A stretch of 64,000 bases of DNA from positions 1,736,001 to 1,800,000 of the forward strand of contig NZ_RJUK01000001.1 of the NCBI RefSeq assembly GCF_003762925.1, read 5' to 3'. The notes under the pieces are model-generated. The model searched no databases. It was not told the origin of the DNA and saw nothing but the letters and a program-made list of their open reading frames with translations. This stretch comes from Marinimicrobium koreense. GTDB taxonomy: Bacteria; Pseudomonadota; Gammaproteobacteria; Pseudomonadales; Cellvibrionaceae. Both the position numbers and the translations under genes were made by a program. Each line of letters opens with the position of its first letter. The stretch's first letter is position 1. Positions 17,376-24,776 of this stretch are shown one piece after another.

Positions 17376-17999
17376 ATGAACACGGGGTCGACTATGCCTT
17401 TAAAAATCGAGAACGACGATCAGTTAAGGGGTGTTCAGTATCAAGTTAGCGAAGGGGTACAAGCCATACAGGACTACTTAGTTCACAGAAATTGCGAAGA
17501 CGGAAGAATAAAGTTTCCGTGGGGTTACATCAGGAGAGCCAATATCCACTTGGAGCGATACTTCTTTATTAGTGATCAAATTCTTAGACGCAATTTTGCA
17601 TACGCACTTATAGGCTCCGACGTTTTTCGCTGGATACTCAATAGAACTACCATCAAGGGCGTTGCTAGAGACATGATAATAAAAGAGAATATATGCCTTA
17701 TGGCTCAATTAATAGAGAGCCTTACATACGACATTCTTAGGCCGCACTACTCAAAAAAACAAATAAACAACTATAAAAAAAGAACCAATCTTTTACATGA
17801 AGCAGGAATCATAACCGAAAAATTGCGCACCGAACTGAACTGGGTTTGGGATGCAAGACAAAGCCAACACCTTTTTCTAATGGAAATACGTGAACATGAT
17901 CACTATGACATAAAACAATCAAACAGAGCTGTTCGCGCAGCAAGTAAACTAAGGGACTTGGTAGAGGCTCGCTTTAACGAAAGAGGTTCGTTAATGTAA
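17376..17999 (+). CDS. Unknown protein, possibly HEPN-like, paired with the GHKL ATPase
   Basis: I do not recognise this 207-residue protein. It looks all-helical and has a C-terminal stretch LNWVWDARQSQHLF followed by REHDHY and a long basic helix (NRAVRAASKLRDLVEARF). The R-x3-H core resembles, with a shorter spacer, the R-x4-6-H motif of HEPN ribonucleases; that reading is tentative. Another start at 17394 has a weak GGGG ribosome site, whereas the ATG at 17376 has none. Its close link to the ATPase gene suggests a two-component module in which one protein senses or drives and the other acts. Confidence 0.6.
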   Translation: MNTGSTMPLKIENDDQLRGVQYQVSEGVQAIQDYLVHRNCEDGRIKFPWGYIRRANIHLERYFFISDQILRRNFAYALIGSDVFRWILNRTTIKGVARDMIIKENICLMAQLIESLTYDILRPHYSKKQINNYKKRTNLLHEAGIITEKLRTELNWVWDARQSQHLFLMEIREHDHYDIKQSNRAVRAASKLRDLVEARFNERGSLM

Positions 18000-18008
18000 C
18001 CACAAAAA

Positions 18009-18650
18009 TTAGTACAACAAACTAATAACAATCGCAAATATTGCAAAAATATAAGGAGCAAATATTTCTATGCTATACCTCATTTGAAAAACAACCGATA
18101 ACTGACACCTAAACTCCACCCACAATATTTTGAGAAAATCAAAAGCTGACCATTTTTCATTAAATTTATTTAGGCTAATATATACTCTTTCGCTCGGAGC
18201 CTCTGGATCTACTGATCTCCAATAAACAACTCCTCTTCTGAAACACCCTCCAACCACGTATTCTGCACTTAGGATAGATGGATCTGGGATATCGCCAGTA
18301 ACCTTAGTTAAGTGGCCAAAAATTAAATCATGCTCACTGCTTAGTTCAAAAACTTCCGGATCACTCATTAGCTTCTTTGCCCATAGCGATGAAAGCTCCT
18401 TTCTTATTTCTTCAGAGAACCCGTAATATCTTATAACCAAAAAAATCAGAAGAATATACAAAAGGTTCTTTACGTTATTAAAACTTCCCACTGAAAACTC
18501 TATAAAAAAAGTGTTCACTTTATGAACTTCTATCTCTCCCATAGCAATTACAGCAATCACTATAGATAAGGATAGAACCTGCCTTTTTATGCTTTTAAGC
18601 CCTCTATCTCCCTCAATTTTTTCTCCAATCCTGTTTATCGTATTGTGCAC
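18009..18650 (-). CDS. Unknown membrane protein of the island
   Basis: The 213-residue product has two probable membrane segments near the N-terminus (LSLSIVIAVIAMG and NLLYILLIFLVIRYYG), a soluble middle part of about 100 residues, and a C-terminal segment (YIFAIFAIVISLLY). I recognise no family. It lies 55 bases downstream of the XRE regulator on the same strand, and the two probably form one transcript. It converges with the ATPase pair, the stops being nine bases apart. The AT-rich composition agrees with acquisition along with the island. Confidence 0.6.
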   Translation of the reverse strand: MHNTINRIGEKIEGDRGLKSIKRQVLSLSIVIAVIAMGEIEVHKVNTFFIEFSVGSFNNVKNLLYILLIFLVIRYYGFSEEIRKELSSLWAKKLMSDPEVFELSSEHDLIFGHLTKVTGDIPDPSILSAEYVVGGCFRRGVVYWRSVDPEAPSERVYISLNKFNEKWSAFDFLKILWVEFRCQLSVVFQMRYSIEIFAPYIFAIFAIVISLLY

Positions 18651-18705
18651 CTAGCTTTTCCCTCTCTATCTATCTGCAAACATCAGCTTTATGACCTCAA
18701 TTCTT

Positions 18706-18948
18706 TCAGTCTTTACTTTCCGGGCTTATCTGTCCTGCTTCTGGAAGCTCTTCTCCAAATACTATCCAATGTTTATCTTCCGGAAATGCTTTTCCTGTTA
18801 ATACGATCTCTTCGGGCCGCATCACTCCTCTGTTATTCATCAAATTATGCCACCGGGCATAGTTCATCCCCGTTTTTGATACCAGCTCTTCCCGCGTCAA
18901 TCCCTCCGATTTACATATAACTTTAATTCGCTCTATGACGTCGCCCAT
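18706..18948 (-). CDS. Small XRE-type helix-turn-helix regulator
   Basis: This 80-residue protein begins MGDVIERIKVICKSEGLTREELVSKTGMNYARWHNLMNN. A helix-turn-helix of the Cro/CI class is at about residues 16-42, followed by a short C-terminal tail rather than a ligand domain. Two inverted repeats lie 20-75 bases upstream of its start and would suit autoregulation. The membrane-protein gene follows in the same direction. It probably represses its own transcript and perhaps the divergent gene beyond the operators. Confidence 0.75.
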   Translation of the reverse strand: MGDVIERIKVICKSEGLTREELVSKTGMNYARWHNLMNNRGVMRPEEIVLTGKAFPEDKHWIVFGEELPEAGQISPESKD

Positions 18949-18969
18949 ATCCGCAACTCATATAAAAAT

Positions 18970-19023
18970 AAGCATGCAATTAAAAACTATGCTTAAATTG
19001 ATATGTAATTTAATACATATCAA
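18970..19023. promoter_or_regulatory. Two inverted repeats, likely operators of the XRE regulator
   Basis: TTGATATGTA (18998-19007) and TACATATCAA (19014-19023) form a perfect ten-base inverted repeat around six bases. A second pair, AAGCAT (18970-18975) and ATGCTT (18989-18994), lies beside it. They sit between the XRE gene and the divergent excisionase-like relic, as lysogeny-type operators do. Confidence 0.65.
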
Positions 19024-19039
19024 GATTAACACGCCCAAT

Positions 19040-19259
19040 GTGAAACATAGTGAGACAAAGTGCATTGACTTTCAAGATGTAGATTCAAACACCCTTCTAG
19101 GCGCCCCACCGGTCTTCCCCTGGACCCTCTTCGCCGACTGGATCGGCCTAGGCGATGAGCCCCAAGTAGTCCAGGGCTGGCTGGATCGCGGCCACCCCCT
19201 CCATCCGCATTGGCAAACGCCTAATGGTCAACGTCGAACTGTCTCGCAAAGTAACATAG
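19040..19259 (+). pseudogene. Frameshifted excisionase-like helix-turn-helix gene
   Basis: The frame reads PPVFPWTLFADWIGL and QVVQGWLDRGH, like the winged-helix proteins that act as excisionase or transfer regulators on integrative elements. After GWLDRGH the frame loses sense, but dropping one C from the five-C run at 19195-19199 restores PSIRIGKRLMVNVELSRK and a stop at 19257-19259, the expected ending for this class. The start is uncertain (GTG at 19040 or upstream ATGs). The patch is GC-richer than its surroundings. Either the gene is dead or the sequence has a one-base error. Confidence 0.6.
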
Positions 19260-19580
19260 GATGAATGACAAGGGCGATCATTTATCAATGACCGGTTTAC
19301 ACACCCCTTCGATAACCTTTGAAAGCCACCAGTTCAGAAGCGTGTGTGTTTGTGAAACACCCGATCTGGACAAAATAGACTGATGTTGGCAACAGAGAAC
19401 AACTTACACGGCCTTAGTTTCCGAAAAATTCCCGCTGACCAATCCGTATTCTTTCCAGTCTATAAAATCTGTTCGTCAGCTAATCTGGGAACGTGAGCTA
19501 CACTTTTCTGTTTTCGAAACGGTTGGCGTGTCGCGTCTTGGATTAATACGATCTCTCAGTCTCTGATAGCACATAAAGCA
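19260..19580. other. Non-coding stretch inside the island
   Basis: About 320 bases with no open frame of note, no recognisable RNA and no repeat that I can see. It separates the excisionase-like relic from the lipoprotein gene. Confidence 0.6.
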
Positions 19581-20030
19581 CTAGTAGCAGTGTCTTAATG
19601 CAGCTTTTCCATAACAGCTCTTCCCTGTACCGTAATTTATGTAGTAACCACTGGACTCTGTATATGTCCAATAGTTTTTGTTTGAATCATAACCTTTCAT
19701 ATCACCATTTTCGGAAAAGTAAGTCACCCAGCTGGTTCCATTAGAATAGTTGTAACCATTAAGCTTTAGAGTGCCGTCCGCCATCCAGTTACAATGATAT
19801 GAGTTACCTGACTGGTAGTCATAAGAAGAACCTGTAGAAGCACATTGGCCAATTCCAGAATCATCGGTTGTGCCCTGATAGTACGCCCGCGCCCCTGTTT
19901 GTTGCCGACTTGCGCCAGCTAGCATGCCAGCTACCAACGCGTCCAGTTGAGCCTGAGTTAACGATTCGCAGCCCAATAAACACAAAATAGCCACGGAGAC
20001 CGCAGCTGCTCGACCAGATATGAGAACCAT
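19581..20030 (-). CDS. Small cysteine-containing lipoprotein of unknown function
   Basis: From the ATG at 20030, which has GGAGAGG four bases upstream, the product has 149 residues with a lipoprotein signal ending LCLLGC. The rest is rich in Tyr, Ser, Gly and Asn, with four further cysteines and short repeating motifs (SYDYQSGNSYHCNW, LNGYNYSNGTSW, GYDSNKNYWTYTESSGYYINYG), suggesting a small beta-rich extracellular domain. An alternative start nine codons upstream would disturb the signal. I know no family for it. It is the island gene nearest the tRNA. Confidence 0.6.
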   Translation of the reverse strand: MVLISGRAAAVSVAILCLLGCESLTQAQLDALVAGMLAGASRQQTGARAYYQGTTDDSGIGQCASTGSSYDYQSGNSYHCNWMADGTLKLNGYNYSNGTSWVTYFSENGDMKGYDSNKNYWTYTESSGYYINYGTGKSCYGKAALRHCY

Positions 20031-20227
20031 CAGCCTCTCCGTGTATATTGCATTCAATAGTTGCTCACTTCAGGGCATCCAGCATCTACCCAGCTCCACT
20101 CGACAGATGTGGATGCTACAAAATATAGAGGACGTACCTCATTTAACCGATTATGGCTCAAAGGACTGGGGTTCGCTGAATTTCCAAGGCGGAATTAGTA
20201 GCTACGGTACAGAAAGGGTTTAAAACG

Positions 20228-20265
20228 AAAAGGCCCCCGAATTTCTCTAGGAAAATCAGGGGCTT
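20228..20265 (-). terminator. Terminator downstream of tRNA-Pro
   Basis: Read on the minus strand, AGCCCCTGA and TCGGGGGCC can pair (core GCCCC/GGGGC) and are followed by TTTT. It lies just beyond the mature tRNA-Pro 3' end, inside the island side of the junction. Confidence 0.65.
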
Positions 20266-20276
20266 AGACTGGAATT

Positions 20277-20301
20277 AGTGGTCGGAGCGAGAGGATTCGA
20301 A
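20277..20301 (-). repeat. tRNA-Pro 3' end copy (tRNA-proximal attachment site)
   Basis: This is the intact member of the direct repeat whose other copy is at 15961-15985. It covers the CCA, acceptor stem and part of the T-arm of tRNA-Pro, the usual crossover region for tyrosine integrases. Confidence 0.8.
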
Positions 20302-20355
20302 CCTCCGACCCCCTCGTCCCGAACGAGGTGCGCTACCAGACTGCGCTACGCTCCG
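20279..20355 (-). tRNA. tRNA-Pro (anticodon CGG)
   Basis: The 77-base gene folds into a cloverleaf: acceptor CGGAGCG/CGCTCCG, anticodon stem CCTCG/CGAGG with loop TTCGGGA (anticodon CGG), T-arm GGAGG TTCGAAT CCTCT, discriminator A and encoded CCA. It closely resembles E. coli tRNA-Pro(CGG). Its 3' end serves as the attachment site of the island. Confidence 0.96.
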
Positions 20356-20385
20356 ACTGGGTTGGCCTGTGCCAACGAGGGCGGA

Positions 20386-20413
20386 ATTATAACAGCTGTT
20401 TTTCTGCTGTAAA
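20386..20413 (-). promoter_or_regulatory. Sigma-70 promoter of tRNA-Pro
   Basis: On the minus strand TTTACA, a 16-base spacer and a perfect TATAAT stand about 30 bases before the tRNA 5' end. Confidence 0.75.
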
Positions 20414-20533
20414 TGGGGAATTGGCATTTCTTGCGTCACAGTTTGATGGATTGGCGGGAGGATGGAGCCCCATGGCGGGCCGCAACTGGTATCATGCGCC
20501 CATTATTGTCTGACCCGAATGAGGAATTGACGC

Positions 20534-20932
20534 GTGAACGCCGCTTTTCGACTTGCTGCTGTAACCACTCTGGCTCTGGTAATGACCGCCTGCGTGGGCC
20601 CGCTGGACCGACCCGATGAGCCGGAAGGCCCCCAGGTGGACCCCCAGGCGGCCGCTGTGGTCAGCCTGATCGATCAGGCTCGCCTGGCCTATGAGCAGGG
20701 CGACTATATGGGTGCCATCGCTGCCGCTGAGCGCGGCCTGCGGATCGATCGGCGCGAGCCCGAGCTGTATCTGGTGTTGGCCCAGAGCTACTTTGACCTG
20801 GCGCAGATGGAGCAGGCCCGTCAGTTTGCGGAACAGGGGCTGCGCCATAGCCCGCCGGACTCCCGCCTGTATCAGGCCCTGGAAGCGGTGCGCGGCCGCG
20901 CAGCCCAGAGCACCGGCACCCTGCGCTTTTAG
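20534..20932 (+). CDS. lpoP: TPR lipoprotein, likely LpoP (activator of PBP1b)
   Basis: The 132-residue product starts with GTG and has a lipoprotein signal (LALVMTAC), a proline-rich linker, and tetratricopeptide helices (LIDQARLAYEQGDYMGAIAAAERGL; AQSYFDLAQMEQARQFAEQGL). In Pseudomonas aeruginosa the TPR lipoprotein LpoP, encoded next to the PBP1b gene, activates that synthase from the outer membrane; here too the next gene is mrcB, though on the other strand. The size is short for LpoP, and the name rests on context plus the TPR-lipoprotein build. Confidence 0.72.
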   Translation: MNAAFRLAAVTTLALVMTACVGPLDRPDEPEGPQVDPQAAAVVSLIDQARLAYEQGDYMGAIAAAERGLRIDRREPELYLVLAQSYFDLAQMEQARQFAEQGLRHSPPDSRLYQALEAVRGRAAQSTGTLRF

Positions 20933-20953
20933 CCTTCCCCCTGGGCGTCACTG

Positions 20954-21192
20954 CATGAGATTCGGCTAATATATAGCCAAATCTCATGTACAAGCCCAAA
21001 GCTATTTCCAATTGGTTTAATTAAGCGGCCGGAAAAACTGGCGATTTTCTGATCAGCGCCGATACTGTAAGTAACTGGTGTTGGCAATCCTCTGGTTTTA
21101 TCAACCACCAGTTGGGTCCGGTGGACCTTGTCAGGAAACTTTCCTTATTGTGTACTCCTATCTTGCCGGTGCTTGAAGCACCGGCTTTTTTT
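20954..21192 (+). ncRNA. Structured region with terminator, candidate small RNA or long 3' UTR
   Basis: After the TPR lipoprotein gene comes a chain of stems: CATGAGATT...AATCTCATG with GGCTA/TAGCC inside (20954-20988, 15-base arms, one mismatch), AACTGGTG/CACCAGTT (about 21075-21116), GGTCC/GGACC and GGAAA/TTTCC, ending in a classic terminator at 21165. There is no open frame. It could be the lipoprotein mRNA's 3' UTR or a separate RNA; no promoter is obvious. Confidence 0.4.
21165..21192 (+). terminator. Rho-independent terminator
   Basis: GCCGGTGCT and AGCACCGGC form a nine-pair stem with a three-base loop and are followed by seven Ts. It ends rightward transcription from the TPR lipoprotein region, 11 bases before the converging mrcB stop. 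Confidence 0.92.
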
Positions 21193-21202
21193 GGTGCGGC
21201 GC

Positions 21203-23542
21203 TCATTGCCAGAGGCGCTGCCACCAGCTGGGGCGGGACGAGCGGTCGATGCGACACCCAGCGGATTCCTCCAGAACCTGACCTTCCCGCAGCGGCAACC
21301 AGACGGCGCCCTCGCAGCGCTCGGCGCTGAGCTTTCCGGTGGCGCTGTCGATCCAGTCAAAACTCACATCGCCCGGCGGCGTGAGGGGCAGCCCCTGAGT
21401 GGGCAGGTCCGCCATCATGTCCGCCCAGGCATGCAGGGCGCCCGAGGAGCCGGTGAGCGGGGTTTCCTCGTTGTTGTCCCGCCCGAGCCAGACCACCGCC
21501 AGGTGCTGACCGCTGAAGCCGGCAAACCAGCTGTCCCGGTAGTCGTTACTGGTGCCGGTTTTACCGGCCATGGCCAGTCCTTCCGGTAACCGCTGGTAGA
21601 CCGACCGACCGGTGCCTTCGCGCAGAGCAAGCTGCAGCAGGTACTGCATCTGGAAGCTGGCCTCGGGGCTGAACCGCTGCTCCATCTTCAACGGATAGCG
21701 GCGTAGCGGGTCGCCCTCGGCGGTCAGCACTTCGCGAATCGCCCGCAGCGGGGTATAGACGCCTTCGGCGGCGAGGGTGTGGTAAATACCGGAGACCTCG
21801 TAGGGTGTCATTTCCACCGCGCCAAGAAGGATGGCCGGTACCCCGGGGATAGTCCCCTCAAAGCCGGCGGCACGCAGTGTGTCGTACACCGAGCCGAGCC
21901 CCAGGTTCATACCCAGCCGGGCGGTGGCCTGGTTGTAGGAGTGCACCAGCCCCTGATAGAGAGGCACTTCCCCGTGATCTTCCAGGCTGGCGTTGCGGGG
22001 TTCCCACAGGGTGCCATCGCCCGCTTCCACGGTGACCGGGTCATCGCTGATCAGGGTGCCGGGGTGATACTCATCCGGACGCTCCAGAGCCGTGAGATAC
22101 ACGAAGGGTTTGACCAGCGAGCCGATCGGACGGCGGGCATCCAGGGCGCGATTGAAGCCATTGAACCGCCCGTTGCGATCGCCCACCAGGGCCAGCACCT
22201 CACCGGCGCCCACCGAGGTGACCATGGCGGCGCCCTGCAGGCCTTCGGTGCCGTGTGCCTGCTCCAGGCGGTGTAACCGCTCACTGATCACCCGCTCCAG
22301 GCGCCGTTGAATCATCGGCGAGAGGCTGGTGAAGATGCGGAGCCCTTCGCTGCGCAGGTCTTCCTCCCGGTAATCCCGACGCAGTTGCCGATTCACCAGT
22401 TCGATAAAAGCCGGGTAACTCTGCAGGCTGTAATCAACGTCCGGCACGATGCCCAGAGGGGCTTCGGTGGCCGCGTCCAGTTCAGCCTGGTCAATCAGCC
22501 CTTCCCGGTGCATGACCCGCAAAACCAGATCCCGGCGCTCCTTGGCCCGCTCCGGGTGACGCCAGGGATTGTAGTAGGACGCCCCTTTGACAATGGCAAT
22601 CAGCAGCGCGATCTGCTCAGTTTTCAGTTCGTTCAGGGGCTGGCGAAAGTAATGCTGCGCGCCCAGGGCAAAGCCGTGTACCCCCCGGGAGCCACTCTGG
22701 CCCAGGTAGACTTCGTTGATGTAGGTTTCAAGAATTTCCGACTTGCTGTAATGCACTTCCAGCAGCACGGACATGATGGCTTCCTGGAATTTGCGTTGCA
22801 GGCTGCGCTCATGGGTGAGATAAAAGTTTTTCACCAGTTGCTGGGTCAGCGTACTGCCGCCCTGCACCACCCGCCCCGCCTGCAGGTTGGCCCAGGCCGC
22901 GCGCAGAATGGCTGTGGGCGATACCCCGAAGTGGTCCAGGAAGTCGCGGTCCTCCACCGCGAGCAGGGTTTCGCCGAGCAACGGCGGCAGGTCTTCCAGG
23001 CGCACCAGTAACCGGTCCTCGCCGTGGGCAGGGAATATGCCACCGATCTCTTCGGGCTCCAGCCGCATCAGTGGCAGCGGCTCCCCCTGCCCGCCCTGCA
23101 GACGGGTGACCCGACCGGCGTCCAGCGTCATCCTAAAACGCCGGGCCGGCTCGTCGCCGTCCCAGAACTCAAAGCCGCGGCTGTAAACGTCATAGTGCCG
23201 GGTGTTGCCCTCAAACCGGCGCGCGTACTGCCCGGGGCCACTGACGCGCTCCACCGGCCGGTAACCCAGTGCCAGCATTTCCTGCTCAAACAGGTCGGGG
23301 GGCAGCGACACCCCTTCGTACAACTCCAGCGGACGGGCGTAGACCCGCGCGGGCACCGACCACTTTTTGCCCTCAAATTTCTCGCGCACCACGCCGTTCA
23401 GATAGATCACCCAGAGCACAAACAGCAGGGCAATCACGCCCGCCGCATACAGCAGCCATAGGCGCAACAGCGCCCAGCCGTGGCGCCCCTGAGTGGGTCG
23501 TCCTTTGCGGCGGGTTCGGGTTTTGTGGCGACGTCGGGTCAT
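21203..23542 (-). CDS. mrcB: Bifunctional penicillin-binding protein 1b
   Basis: PBP1b polymerises and cross-links peptidoglycan. The 779-residue protein has a basic cytoplasmic tail, one membrane anchor (about 25-48), a UB2H-type region (about 60-150), a GT51 glycosyltransferase with catalytic Glu197 in AVEDRDFLDHFG and the GGSTLTQQLVKN motif, and a transpeptidase with Ser475 (GSLVKP), the SYN motif at 535-537 and KTGTSND near 660. The length is typical. The TPR lipoprotein gene converges with it and probably encodes its activator. Basic residues dominate the first 16 positions. Confidence 0.96.
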   Translation of the reverse strand: MTRRRHKTRTRRKGRPTQGRHGWALLRLWLLYAAGVIALLFVLWVIYLNGVVREKFEGKKWSVPARVYARPLELYEGVSLPPDLFEQEMLALGYRPVERVSGPGQYARRFEGNTRHYDVYSRGFEFWDGDEPARRFRMTLDAGRVTRLQGGQGEPLPLMRLEPEEIGGIFPAHGEDRLLVRLEDLPPLLGETLLAVEDRDFLDHFGVSPTAILRAAWANLQAGRVVQGGSTLTQQLVKNFYLTHERSLQRKFQEAIMSVLLEVHYSKSEILETYINEVYLGQSGSRGVHGFALGAQHYFRQPLNELKTEQIALLIAIVKGASYYNPWRHPERAKERRDLVLRVMHREGLIDQAELDAATEAPLGIVPDVDYSLQSYPAFIELVNRQLRRDYREEDLRSEGLRIFTSLSPMIQRRLERVISERLHRLEQAHGTEGLQGAAMVTSVGAGEVLALVGDRNGRFNGFNRALDARRPIGSLVKPFVYLTALERPDEYHPGTLISDDPVTVEAGDGTLWEPRNASLEDHGEVPLYQGLVHSYNQATARLGMNLGLGSVYDTLRAAGFEGTIPGVPAILLGAVEMTPYEVSGIYHTLAAEGVYTPLRAIREVLTAEGDPLRRYPLKMEQRFSPEASFQMQYLLQLALREGTGRSVYQRLPEGLAMAGKTGTSNDYRDSWFAGFSGQHLAVVWLGRDNNEETPLTGSSGALHAWADMMADLPTQGLPLTPPGDVSFDWIDSATGKLSAERCEGAVWLPLREGQVLEESAGCRIDRSSRPSWWQRLWQ

Positions 23543-23684
23543 AATCGGAGGTCAACTCGTTACTGGTGAAGCCCCGCGCGTTCGGGGCGCTTTCGTACGG
23601 GGCGCTTATTTTGCATAATGGTCGGCCAAAACCCAACCGGAAGCGCCACATAGCGCTCAATTTCGGACAGACAGCGAGGCATTC

Positions 23685-24686
23685 ATGAACGATCACTATC
23701 ACATCTACGGCATTGGCGCGGCTCTGGTGGACACCGAAATCGAAGTCAGTGACGCCGACCTGAAAGCCATGGCGGTCGCCAAAGGTGTGATGACGTTGGT
23801 CGATGAGCCCCGCCAGTCTGAGCTGATTGACTACCTGAGCGACCACTTGGTTCATTCCAATCGCGCCAGCGGCGGCTCCGGGGCCAATACCGTGATTGCC
23901 GCCAGCTACTTCGGTTGCCGCAGTTTTTATTCCTGCCGGGTCGCCAATGACGAGAACGGCGAATTCTACCTGAACGACATCAAGGCCGCCGGCGTGGACT
24001 ATCCCGAGCACCTGGGCAGCGATGAGGGCATCACCGGTAAATGCCTGGTGATGATCACCCCGGATGCCGAGCGCAGCATGAACACCTTCCTCGGCATCAG
24101 CGCCGGACTGTCGGTGAACCAGCTGCACACTCCCGCCATTGATGCGGCGGACTATGTGTATATCGAAGGTTACCTGGTCAGCTCCGACACCGGTCGGGCC
24201 GCCGCCATTGAACTGCGCGAGCGGGCGGAGAAGCGTAACACATTGACCGCGCTGAGCCTGTCGGACCCGGCCATGGTGCAGTTCTTCCGCGACGGACTGC
24301 TGGAGATGATCGGCAAGGGCGTGGACCTGCTGTTCTGCAACCGCGAGGAGGCCATGGGCTTTACCGGCACCAACACGCTGGAAGAAGCCGCTCAGTCACT
24401 GCAGGATTACTGCCGCTCCTTTGCCATCACCTGCGGCGCAGACGGCGCGCTGGTCTTTGATGGCCGCCACTCGTATCACATTGATGCCCAGCCGGTGAAA
24501 GCGGTGGACACCAACGGTGCCGGCGATATGTTTGCCGGTGCGTTTCTGTACGCGCTGAGCCAAGGGCACGGGTACGATGTCGCCGGTCGGTTTGCCAGTC
24601 TGGCCGCCAGCAAGGTGGTGACCCAGTACGGCCCGCGGTTACGCCCCGAGCAGCATCAAGAGTTGAAGCAGGCGTTTTTTGGGTAG
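23685..24686 (+). CDS. PfkB family carbohydrate/nucleoside kinase
   Basis: This 333-residue kinase has the ribokinase fold: the N-terminal GIGAALVDTEIEV, the RASGGSGANTVIAASYFG substrate segment, and the PfkB signature with catalytic Asp, DTNGAGDMFAGAFLYAL. The sequence looks closest to the adenosine-kinase-like branch common in proteobacteria next to cell-envelope genes, but I cannot fix the substrate. It is divergent from mrcB with about 140 bases between and stands alone. It is not the fructokinase of the fructan locus; that is the ROK protein at 62 kb. Confidence 0.85.
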   Translation: MNDHYHIYGIGAALVDTEIEVSDADLKAMAVAKGVMTLVDEPRQSELIDYLSDHLVHSNRASGGSGANTVIAASYFGCRSFYSCRVANDENGEFYLNDIKAAGVDYPEHLGSDEGITGKCLVMITPDAERSMNTFLGISAGLSVNQLHTPAIDAADYVYIEGYLVSSDTGRAAAIELRERAEKRNTLTALSLSDPAMVQFFRDGLLEMIGKGVDLLFCNREEAMGFTGTNTLEEAAQSLQDYCRSFAITCGADGALVFDGRHSYHIDAQPVKAVDTNGAGDMFAGAFLYALSQGHGYDVAGRFASLAASKVVTQYGPRLRPEQHQELKQAFFG

Positions 24687-24776
24687 TTAAATTCGAGAGC
24701 TGGCAACGGCGGATGCGGCCTTTATATCGCTGCGCTCGGCCCCTACGCATACCTGTGTGCCACACTCCAGCCCAAT

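Larger units (their letters stand above)
15961..20301. mobile_element. Genomic island integrated at tRNA-Pro(CGG)
   Basis: A 4.3 kb segment is bounded by a direct repeat of the tRNA-Pro 3' end. Its genes are visibly richer in A and T than the flanking housekeeping genes, use codons such as ATA and AGA freely, and have no obvious core function. It holds a STAS/GHKL pair, an XRE regulator with a membrane protein, a frameshifted excisionase-like gene and a lipoprotein gene. No integrase or transposase is seen, so it is probably a decayed or non-autonomous element. Its limits are taken from the repeat alone. Confidence 0.72.

Noticed and set aside
18645-18920. Plus-strand frame of 91 codons opposite the XRE gene
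   Set aside because: It lies antisense to a well-formed helix-turn-helix gene with operators and has no ribosome site or recognisable features.
23685-24686. The PfkB kinase as the fructokinase of the fructan locus
   Set aside because: It lies 10 kb away among core genes and resembles the adenosine-kinase-like branch; a ROK fructokinase is present within the locus.
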